A DNA stretch of 12,463 nucleotides from assembly GCA_012727825.1 (NCBI GenBank), contig JAAYGH010000351.1, forward strand, positions 1 to 12,463, in the 5' to 3' direction. The translations under genes and the position numbers were made by a program. The notes beneath the pieces were generated by a model. It was not told the origin of the DNA, searched no databases, and saw nothing but the letters and a program-made list of their open reading frames with translations. Source of the stretch: Trueperella sp. (GTDB lineage Bacteria > Actinomycetota > Actinomycetes > Actinomycetales > Actinomycetaceae). Below, piece after piece: positions 6,737 to 12,463 of this stretch (position 1 is its first letter; each line of letters starts with the position of its first letter).

Positions 6737-6793
6737 ACGTAATTCGGCACATATCTGACACCCGAATCCCCTCCCGCGCCGGCACCCCCGTGC

Positions 6794-6848
6794 CCCCCTC
6801 GCACGCGCCCAGCCCCCTCGCACGCGCCCAGCCCCCACACGCGCCGAG
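6794..6848. repeat. 19-base tandem repeat in a C-rich block
   Basis: The unit CCCCCTCGCACGCGCCCAG occurs perfectly at 6794-6812 and 6813-6831, and in shortened form (17 bases) at 6832-6848. It sits in a C-rich stretch with about twelve runs of three or more C between 6761 and 6866. On the minus strand these are G-runs with loops of mostly two to nine bases, a pattern able to form G-quadruplexes. Small hairpins GGCAC-CCCC-GTGCC (6781-6794) and CGTGC-CCCCCTC-GCACG (6789-6805) overlap the first unit. Confidence 0.8.
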
Positions 6849-6872
6849 CCCCGCACTGCCCCGCCCGGCAAA

Positions 6873-6976
6873 CGCGAGGGGTCCCGGTAACACACGAGGG
6901 GAACTTCCCCTCGCGGATGGCCAGAACCCCTACCGCATGCGCGGAAGCGAACGTCGGGACCCGACACAGCTGTCGG
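6873..6976. repeat. Competing hairpins before the transporter gene
   Basis: CGAGGGGAA (6895-6903) is inversely matched by TTCCCCTCG (6905-6913). CGCGAGGGG (6873-6881) is also inversely matched by CCCCTCGCG (6907-6915), so the two pairings exclude each other. GCGAGGGG could further pair with the CCCCTCGC inside the upstream tandem repeats. Further on, CCGACA (6961-6966) pairs with TGTCGG (6971-6976) around CAGC, overlapping the odd palindrome GTCGGGACCCGAC (6953-6965). No T-runs follow. Confidence 0.4.
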
Positions 6977-7078
6977 ACTCCGATCCTGCCCACCCCGGCG
7001 TCGTTATGCGTGTCACAACCAATTTGATACCGCCCTGACTCAGAGCCATTAGACCTAAAAACGCCAGAAACTAGCCCT

Positions 7079-7084
7079 TATATT
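7079..7084 (+). promoter_or_regulatory. Putative -10 (TATATT) of the transporter operon, possibly leaderless
   Basis: TATATT is followed by AGGAAT and then the ATG at 7091, so transcription could begin on the start codon itself, the same geometry as at mogA. The -35 region (AT-rich, about 7056-7061) does not match consensus. AGGA at 7085-7088 stands only two bases from the ATG and is a poor ribosome site. An alternative promoter, TTGATA (7024-7029) with CATTAG (7047-7052) at 17 bases, would give a leader of about 32 bases. Confidence 0.4.
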
Positions 7085-7090
7085 AGGAAT

Positions 7091-8617
7091 ATGACTGATG
7101 ACGCGCACACTAATTCCACACCCGACGCCGAACGGCCGGTCGCCAATAGGCCCGCCCGCCGTCCGCGTCCCGTCCGCAGAAAGGCGACCAAGCCACCGGT
7201 CACGCAGCGCCGCGCCAAGCTCGGCACGAAGGAGAGGATCGGACTCGTCCTCGGCGTGCTCGTCTTCCTCTTCCCGCTGTTGGTAGACATACCGAACTTG
7301 GCACCCCCAGGCGAGCGCATGCTCGCGATCTTCCTGCTCGCGATCGTCTTCTGGATAACTGAGGTCATTCCACTGACGGCGACGGCGGTGCTCGTCATCT
7401 TCCTCGAGGTCCTTCTCGTTTCCCAGGGAGCGATCGTTGACCCAGGGGCAGGCGACCCAGCCCTCGCGGAGGCCGCGCTACCCGCCTCGGCGTACTTCGC
7501 GGCGTTGGCGAACCCAGTCATTATTTTGTTCCTCGGCGGGTTCATGATCGCTCACGGTGCTGAGAAATACGGCCTCGATAAGAACCTCGCATCAGTCATG
7601 CTCAAACCGTTTTCGGACAAGGCGCGTGCCACCACCGCAGGCCTCATGCTCATCACGGCCCTGCTGTCAATGTTCATGTCGAATACAGCAACAACAGCGA
7701 CGATGTTTGCCGTCGTCGCCCCTATTTTGAGGGGTCTGCCCAAGGGGAAGGCTCGCGCCGGTGTAGCGCTCGCCATCCCACTCGCCGCCAACGTAGGCGG
7801 TATCGGAACGCCCGTCGGCACCCCGCCCAATGCCATCGCCATCGGCGCGTTGGCCGAACGTGGCATCACCATCTCGTTCGTGGACTGGATGATCATGGCG
7901 ATCCCGTTCATGCTCGTGATCCTCTTCTTCTCGTGGCTCTTCATCTCTTTCGTGTTCATACCGAAGGACGCCACGATCAAGGTGGAAATGGACTCCAACT
8001 GGGACCGCTCCACCAACGCCAAGATCTTCTACTTCATCGCCGGTCTCACGATCCTCCTGTGGATGACGGAACCGATCCACGGGGTATCGTCGAACACCGT
8101 CGGATTTTTCCCAGTGGTTGCGCTCCTGTGCCTGAAAGTCATGGGCGGCGCAGACATCAAGGCACTCGACTGGCCCGTACTCTGGCTGGTCTCCGGCGGT
8201 ATTGCGCTCGGTACGGGTGTCGGGGCTACGGGCCTCGACGAATGGCTCGTGTCCTCCGTCCCGTGGGACACCATGGGTGGCGTCGCAATCATTGCGATCC
8301 TTGGCCTCATCGGCTTTGGCATGGCGAACGTTATTTCCCACTCGGCCGCTGCGAACCTGCTGGTTCCTCTCGCCGTGTCGTTGGCAGTCTCGCTTGACGG
8401 CGTTAATACGATCACCGTTGCCGTCGTCGTTGCAATCGCCTGTTCGCTTGGCATGTCGATGCCAATCTCTACCCCGCCGAACGCGATCGCATACTCGACC
8501 GGTGAGATCAAGATTTCGGAAATGGCGCTGGTCGGCATGGTCGTGGGCACGATTGGAACGGTGGCTCTCATTTTCGTGATGCCGACAATGTGGAATGCGA
8601 TGGGCTTACTCTCATGA
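7091..8617 (+). CDS. SLC13/DASS family carboxylate transporter
   Basis: A 508-residue membrane protein of the divalent anion:sodium symporter family, which takes up di- or tricarboxylates such as succinate, malate or citrate. The exact substrate cannot be read off. Two inverted-repeat halves are visible. EVIPLTATAV (91-100) starts the first, SNT at 197-199 and GTPVGTPPNAIAIG (239-252) form the first ion/substrate site, and MSMPISTPPNAIAYSTG (455-471) forms the second. The second SNT is replaced by SHS at 416-418 (NVISHSAAANLLVP). An N-terminal cytoplasmic tail of about 45 residues is rich in Arg and Pro and lacks any hydrophobic segment. The stop codon overlaps the next gene's ATG, so transporter and kinase are translationally coupled. 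Confidence 0.92.
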   Translation: MTDDAHTNSTPDAERPVANRPARRPRPVRRKATKPPVTQRRAKLGTKERIGLVLGVLVFLFPLLVDIPNLAPPGERMLAIFLLAIVFWITEVIPLTATAVLVIFLEVLLVSQGAIVDPGAGDPALAEAALPASAYFAALANPVIILFLGGFMIAHGAEKYGLDKNLASVMLKPFSDKARATTAGLMLITALLSMFMSNTATTATMFAVVAPILRGLPKGKARAGVALAIPLAANVGGIGTPVGTPPNAIAIGALAERGITISFVDWMIMAIPFMLVILFFSWLFISFVFIPKDATIKVEMDSNWDRSTNAKIFYFIAGLTILLWMTEPIHGVSSNTVGFFPVVALLCLKVMGGADIKALDWPVLWLVSGGIALGTGVGATGLDEWLVSSVPWDTMGGVAIIAILGLIGFGMANVISHSAAANLLVPLAVSLAVSLDGVNTITVAVVVAIACSLGMSMPISTPPNAIAYSTGEIKISEMALVGMVVGTIGTVALIFVMPTMWNAMGLLS

Positions 8618-10647
8618 CGTATCCGGGCGTGATTCCACCATCCGAACACGGTGTTTCGGAGATTGATTCGCGCCCTCTCGACGTCGTCATTATTGGTGAC
8701 GACGACCTCACGGCTGGGATTGTGCCATGGCTTTCGCGGGGGTTGCAGGGCGAATGCACGATCCACAATGTCAGCTCGTTCGAGGAGCTGAAGGCACTGG
8801 AGCCAGCACTCGATGAGCTGGCGGTCATCACGATGACCGTCAACGAGGACGGCGCTGGCGACGGCCACCCCGTCCACCGTTTCCTCGAAGTCGAGGAGCA
8901 CGACGACGTCCGCATCGTCGTGCTGGCAGTGGACCGCGACATCGTTGGGCTGTCAACTTTGGCCCGTAACTCGCGCCTTGACCTCGTGGCATTTTTGCCC
9001 GATCTTCGGCCCAAGGTGTTTACGCGTGACATCCGCACCCAGTTGCGCCGGTATCGCAAGAACATGCGCGCGAAAATCGGCAAGCGCGAGCGGGCCACAG
9101 CCGATGAGCGGTTTGCGCTCAACATCGACATGTCTGATCTGGAAATCGTGCACGAGATCGTGGCAAGTGCAGACCGGCTTCTCGGCTATCAGCCGCGCGT
9201 GCACTTCCCACCGGACGTCGCCCTCACCACGGAGGGCTACCGCGTAGAAGAAGTGATGCTGGCAATGTCCGGCCAAGTGTCTCTCGAGCGATCATCGGTT
9301 GCTGGCGACATCATCATGCACCATGCCTCAACTGGCCGGCTGATCGGCATGCTCGCACTGACGTCGGGACGTGAAGCGTTCTTCACGTCAAAAACCACGA
9401 CGAACGTCGTGGCCGTGCAACTAACCTTCGAGCAGCTCAACTACATCTGGAACCACGACGCGTCGGTACCCGCACTTGTTGCTGCACTATTCGTGCGGTC
9501 CTTCGATCGCCGGTTGCGCCGGGCCGAAGACATTCAGATCGAACAGCACGAGTTGACCGCTGAACTTGAACGTGAACGTGCCAACCTCGCCACCGCTCTG
9601 CGCAACCTTGAGGCCGCCCGAACGGAACTCATGAGCCAGGCTCGCTTTGCGTCGCTCGGAGAGCTCGCGGCCGGCGTCGCACACGAACTCAACAACCCGA
9701 TGGCGGCGATTGATCGAACGTCGGATCACTTATTTGATGACGTGCTCCACCTCATCGAACTGGCGCCGGATCGGAAGTGGTCACGCCGAACGCTTGCAGC
9801 GATTCAGGCGGCGCGCAACTCCACGTCGGTGACCACCCGCGAAGCGCGCGCGATTCGCCGCGAACTGGAAAATGTGACGAAGGACCGCGCAATGGCCCAA
9901 CGACTCGTGCTTGCCGGCCTCCACGATCCAAAGTTTGCGAAAGAAATCAAACGGTCACGCAACATTGACTTCGAGACGATCGAGGTTGCAGCCTCGATCG
10001 GCACAGGCCTTCGTAACGTCTCAACCGCAACGCATCGCATTAACGAGCTCGTGGCCTCGCTCCGCTCGTATGCTCGCCCGGATGGCGACCCAATCACCGA
10101 CGTCGATATTCACACCGTTCTCGACGATACGCTCCGCCTGCTTTCACACAAGCTGCTCAACGTGGACGTGAAGCGCGACTACCGCTCACTCCCCTCAATC
10201 ACCTGCCACCCCGGCCAGATTTCGCAGGTGTGGACGAACCTCATTTCCAATGCCGCCGAAGCCATGGTCGACCAGGACGACGCCCGAATCAGTGTGCGCA
10301 CAGGTCGCTTTGGCGAGGGTCACGTGTTTGTAAAAATCGCAGATAACGGTCCAGGCATCCCCGCAGACATCAAGGAGCATATGTTCCAGCCGCGCTTCAC
10401 CACGAAGGGCGGCCAAGTGCGATTTGGCATGGGTATTGGGCTGTCCGTGGTGCAATCGATCGTCAACCGCCATCAGGGAACGATCGATCTGAGCTCAAGT
10501 TCGCGCGGAACCACATTCACCATCGTCCTGCCGATAGATGGGCCCGTTGACGACGGCGAAATTCCCCTGACCCCCGAGGCGGTCCAGCCTCAGTTAGACC
10601 TCAACCCGACCGACTCCGGCATCCTGCCGAGAATTATGGAGAAATAA
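8614..10647 (+). CDS. Soluble sensor histidine kinase with pseudo-receiver and cNMP-binding-like domains
   Basis: A 677-residue protein with no membrane segment. Residues about 20-145 resemble a receiver fold (DVVIIGDDD at 22-30), but the usual phospho-Asp after strand 3 (VITMTVNE) and the lysine are missing. Residues about 175-300 resemble a Crp-type cyclic-nucleotide-binding domain (FPPDVALTTEGY, MLAMSGQVSLE, GRLIGMLAL, a closing helix), followed by a coiled coil to about 345. The kinase part has H-box GVAHELNNPMAAI with His357, N-box NLISNAAEAM (542-551), DNGPGIP (577-583), FTTK (595-598) and GMGIGLS (605-611). About 65 extra residues lie between the H-box and LRSYAR (483-488). Start 8614 is chosen for the ATGA overlap with the transporter; an ATG at 8590 would add eight residues. 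It likely phosphorylates the receiver encoded next. Confidence 0.88.
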   Translation: MTYPGVIPPSEHGVSEIDSRPLDVVIIGDDDLTAGIVPWLSRGLQGECTIHNVSSFEELKALEPALDELAVITMTVNEDGAGDGHPVHRFLEVEEHDDVRIVVLAVDRDIVGLSTLARNSRLDLVAFLPDLRPKVFTRDIRTQLRRYRKNMRAKIGKRERATADERFALNIDMSDLEIVHEIVASADRLLGYQPRVHFPPDVALTTEGYRVEEVMLAMSGQVSLERSSVAGDIIMHHASTGRLIGMLALTSGREAFFTSKTTTNVVAVQLTFEQLNYIWNHDASVPALVAALFVRSFDRRLRRAEDIQIEQHELTAELERERANLATALRNLEAARTELMSQARFASLGELAAGVAHELNNPMAAIDRTSDHLFDDVLHLIELAPDRKWSRRTLAAIQAARNSTSVTTREARAIRRELENVTKDRAMAQRLVLAGLHDPKFAKEIKRSRNIDFETIEVAASIGTGLRNVSTATHRINELVASLRSYARPDGDPITDVDIHTVLDDTLRLLSHKLLNVDVKRDYRSLPSITCHPGQISQVWTNLISNAAEAMVDQDDARISVRTGRFGEGHVFVKIADNGPGIPADIKEHMFQPRFTTKGGQVRFGMGIGLSVVQSIVNRHQGTIDLSSSSRGTTFTIVLPIDGPVDDGEIPLTPEAVQPQLDLNPTDSGILPRIMEK

Positions 10648-11135
10648 TGAAACTCGCGATTCTGATTGTTGAAGATGAGCCTGAGGTTCGCGCCTCAATC
10701 GAACGCGACCTCATCGGTTTCGCTGATTCTGTGCGTATCGAGCCGACAGAGGACGTGAACGATGCGTGGGACGTCATCGACGAGGTTGATGCCGACGGAG
10801 ACGTGATTGCGTTGGCGCTCTGCGATCACCGCATGCCCGGCACGACGGGCGTGGAGTTCCTCGTGCAGATGATGGACGACGACCGCACTGCGATGACGCG
10901 CAAGGTCCTTGTGACCGGTCAGGCTGACCTCGCAGATACGGTGCGGGCTGTGAACGACGCCGATCTGGATCACTACATCGCCAAGCCGTGGGATCCGAAC
11001 GAGCTCCACGAGACAGTGCGCCGGATGCTCACTGATTTCGTTGAGGTTGCAGGAATTAATCCGCTGCCGCATCTGGCAGCGCTCGATCAGGCCCGCGCAA
11101 TGGATCTGGCCCGCAACTTCTCGAGGGCGGACTAA
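10647..11135 (+). CDS. Stand-alone receiver-domain response regulator
   Basis: A 162-residue protein made of one receiver domain and a short helical tail. Active-site residues are present: acidic pair Glu9-Asp10, phospho-acceptor Asp60 in LCDHRMPG, Thr90 in LVTG and Lys113 in IAKPW. No DNA-binding or enzymatic output domain follows; residues 127-162 are only a helix-prone extension. The ATG shares one base with the kinase stop codon (TAATG), and GGAG at 10638-10641 stands five bases before it, so kinase and receiver should be made together. Possible roles are an adaptor or phosphate relay, or feedback on the transporter or kinase. It converges with the moeB-like gene; a weak stem with wobble pairs near 11143-11170 may end both transcripts. 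Confidence 0.92.
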   Translation: MKLAILIVEDEPEVRASIERDLIGFADSVRIEPTEDVNDAWDVIDEVDADGDVIALALCDHRMPGTTGVEFLVQMMDDDRTAMTRKVLVTGQADLADTVRAVNDADLDHYIAKPWDPNELHETVRRMLTDFVEVAGINPLPHLAALDQARAMDLARNFSRAD

Positions 11136-11170
11136 CCTACCGTGGTGCGCCCGATCACCAGCAGGCGTGC

Positions 11171-12001
11171 CTAACCGGCGCGCGGTGCGATGGGGATCTC
11201 GGCAGTTTTCGCGCCGAGTGAGTCCACGTACAGGATTCGACCCACGAGCAGGTCTCCCGCACCCGTGATGAGCTTGATGGCTTCTGATGCCATGAGCGTG
11301 CCCGTCAACCCTGGCACGGTTCCCATAATGCCGACGTCGGCTGTCTTCGGCACGGCGTCAGCAGGAGGTTCCTCGGGAAACACATCGCGCAGACTGAGTC
11401 CATTCTGGCCTGGGAATCCTGCTGCAACGGCGCTCTCCCCCGTCCAAAACACCGAGATTTGCGCACCCCACTCAAGCACACTGCCAAACACTTCCGGCAT
11501 CGCGAGGCGTACGGCCGCGTCCGAGATGAGGTAGCGGGTCGGAAGGTTATCTGTTCCGTCGATCACGAGATCCCAGCCGCGCAGAATCTCGTCCACGTTG
11601 CCTTCCGTGATGCGAAGCGGATAGGTGACCACGTCGAGATCCGGGTTAAGTTCGCGCAGTCGCCTCGCCGCGCTGTCGACTTTGAGCTCGCCGATCGCGG
11701 CCGTTGAGTGAATAATTTGGCGCTGGAGGTTGGATAGGTCCACCCGATCGGCGTCAACGATGCCAATCGTGCCGACGCCGGCGGCCGCCAAGTAAGTCAG
11801 AGTCGTGGATCCAAGCCCTCCCGCGCCGATCATGAGAACGCGCGCATTGAGCAGTCGGCGTTGCCCGATCTCACCAATATCTTTCAAGCTGATATGGCGA
11901 GCGTACCGCTCGTGCTGCGAGTCGGTGAGCTCGGCGCCCGGTTCAACCAATGGGACAATCGTTGGCGGGGCGCTTTGACGATGGCGTGCACGGTGAGACA
12001 T
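11171..12001 (-). CDS. moeB: MoeB/ThiF-family E1-like adenylyltransferase lacking all cysteines
   Basis: MoeB adenylylates the C-terminal glycine of MoaD so that sulfur can be loaded for molybdopterin synthesis. In 276 residues the ATP-binding GAGGLGS (59-65), DADRVDLSNLQRQ (83-95) and DGTDN (148-152) are intact. The region that usually carries C-x-x-C and then CAEAGVLG reads GLSLRDVFPE (201-210) and KTADVGIMG (219-227), so zinc-binding cysteines and the conserved later cysteine are gone. The C-terminal C-x-x-C is absent too. No cysteine occurs anywhere, and no rhodanese domain follows. GGGAG six bases before the ATG supports the start. The gene lies 45 bases downstream of moaD on the same strand, which supports a MoaD-activating role; a ThiS partner is less likely. 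Confidence 0.85.
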   Translation of the reverse strand: MSHRARHRQSAPPTIVPLVEPGAELTDSQHERYARHISLKDIGEIGQRRLLNARVLMIGAGGLGSTTLTYLAAAGVGTIGIVDADRVDLSNLQRQIIHSTAAIGELKVDSAARRLRELNPDLDVVTYPLRITEGNVDEILRGWDLVIDGTDNLPTRYLISDAAVRLAMPEVFGSVLEWGAQISVFWTGESAVAAGFPGQNGLSLRDVFPEEPPADAVPKTADVGIMGTVPGLTGTLMASEAIKLITGAGDLLVGRILYVDSLGAKTAEIPIAPRAG

Positions 12002-12046
12002 GAGTAGCTCCCTTAGAACGTTGGTGCGTCACAGGACGGTGCTGGC

Positions 12047-12301
12047 TCAGCCGCCAGCAAATGGCGGGAGCACATCCACATCGGGATCGTTCGGCAACAC
12101 ATCGCCAGATTCGGCGCGCTTGCCATTCACGAGGAATGACGCCACATCGAGCACGGTTGCGAGCCGCTCAGAATCTGGGCGCGCCTCCTTGATGGCATCG
12201 GCTAGATCACCGACAGTCGCGCCATCCGCGACCTCGACGACGTCGGAGTCCGCGCCCGCGTAGGCAGCCGCGGCGGCAAAGTAACGAATATTAACCTTCA
12301 T
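12047..12301 (-). CDS. moaD: Molybdopterin synthase sulfur carrier subunit MoaD
   Basis: An 84-residue ubiquitin-like protein that carries sulfur as a thiocarboxylate on its last glycine and works with MoaE to turn cPMP into molybdopterin. The start MKVNIRYFAAAAAYAG, the central VNGKRAESGDVLPNDPDVDVLPP and the terminal GG (83-84) are typical. The ATG at 12301 is preferred over an upstream in-frame ATG at 12376 because AAGGAG stands closely before it, the fold begins there, and it overlaps the upstream gene's stop as ATGA. The following moeB-like gene encodes the enzyme expected to activate it. ThiS is the main alternative, but the molybdenum setting favours MoaD. Confidence 0.9.
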   Translation of the reverse strand: MKVNIRYFAAAAAYAGADSDVVEVADGATVGDLADAIKEARPDSERLATVLDVASFLVNGKRAESGDVLPNDPDVDVLPPFAGG

Positions 12302-12463
12302 CGAGTCTCCTTCAGCTCTTTCTGCTTGGTCGGCAGAGGTGCGGTGCCAATGATCGCTCGGCGATCGCCGGCACAATCATCACTCTCAAAGAACGGCTCT
12401 GGCTTCCACAGCGGGGCCGGATTTCCAGATCGCGAGCGCACAATCCACCACAGTACCTCGATG
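12298..12463 (-). CDS. C-terminal part of an unidentified gene upstream of moaD (partial)
   Basis: A frame open from the window edge for 54 codons ends in a TGA (12300-12298) that overlaps the moaD ATG as ATGA. It begins IEVLWWIVRSR and ends PTKQKELKETR. Codon third bases favour G/C, and coupling to moaD suggests an operon. I do not recognise the family; it does not look like the tail of MoaA, MoaC or MoaE. The start and most of the gene lie outside the window. Confidence 0.6.
   Translation of the reverse strand, partial: IEVLWWIVRSRSGNPAPLWKPEPFFESDDCAGDRRAIIGTAPLPTKQKELKETR

Larger units (their letters stand above)
6229..7090. other. Long divergent intergenic region (862 bases)
   Basis: No protein gene is convincing here. 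ORFs on either strand are compositionally odd (arginine/proline-rich low complexity, or rich in cysteine and histidine) and lack good ribosome sites. From left to right the region holds dyads of the oxidoreductase promoter (6250-6305), a possible plus-strand promoter (6409-6437), a series of stem-loops (6458-6638), an AT-rich palindrome and a direct repeat (6699-6736), a C-rich block with tandem repeats (6761-6866), competing hairpins (6873-6976) and the transporter promoter (7079-7084). So much structure suggests one or more non-coding RNAs or a long regulated leader. Confidence 0.6.

Noticed and set aside
6781..6848. Actinobacterial 6C small RNA (hairpins with C-rich loops)
   Set aside because: Two overlapping hairpins have C-rich loops, but the loops carry only four or five consecutive C, the hairpins share bases, and no terminator follows.
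6698..7038. Overlapping ORFs on both strands through the C-rich block
   Set aside because: Their Gly/Arg- or Pro/Ala-rich sequence follows directly from the repeated C-rich DNA; no domain or start signal supports them.
8590..8613. Earlier start for the histidine kinase
   Set aside because: It adds only eight residues, lacks a ribosome site and loses the ATGA junction; it cannot be fully excluded.

Overview
The window looks like a piece of an actinobacterial chromosome. By eye it is moderately GC-rich, uses G/C in third codon positions, joins genes by ATGA and TAATG overlaps, and has at least one gene whose promoter would give a leaderless mRNA. The mix of genes suggests a member of the Actinomycetaceae (Trueperella- or Arcanobacterium-like). 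That placement is an inference from memory and is not proven. No phage, transposase, CRISPR array, tRNA or rRNA was found.

Left part (1-4795) is molybdenum work. The tail of an unknown gene overlaps moeA (molybdate insertion into molybdopterin). A convergent mogA/moaB-type gene (molybdopterin adenylylation) follows. Diverging from mogA are modA (molybdate-binding lipoprotein) and one long gene that fuses the ModB permease to the ModC ATPase. Right end (11171-12463, minus strand) returns to the same pathway: the tail of an unknown gene, moaD (sulfur carrier of molybdopterin synthase) and a moeB-like E1 enzyme with no cysteine at all. Together these genes import molybdate and carry out the late steps of cofactor synthesis. 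moaA, moaC and moaE are not in view.

Middle part (4796-11135) sits inside this molybdenum set. It has a small GlsB/YeaQ-type membrane protein with a strong terminator, a minus-strand NAD(P)-binding oxidoreductase of the atypical SDR type, and an unusually long 862-base gap. After the gap comes a tightly coupled three-gene operon: an SLC13/DASS carboxylate transporter, a soluble histidine kinase and a stand-alone receiver protein. The kinase has a degenerate receiver-like N-terminus, a cyclic-nucleotide-binding-like domain and a large insertion near its phosphorylated histidine. This transporter-kinase-receiver set is the best candidate for a poorly described signalling system. The kinase has no membrane segment of its own and the receiver has no DNA-binding domain.

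The long gap (6229-7090) is not empty. It holds a chain of perfect or near-perfect stem-loops, a C-rich stretch with 19-base tandem repeats that could form G-quadruplexes on the minus strand, and competing hairpins. All functional statements come from reading motifs. No searches or folding programs were run.
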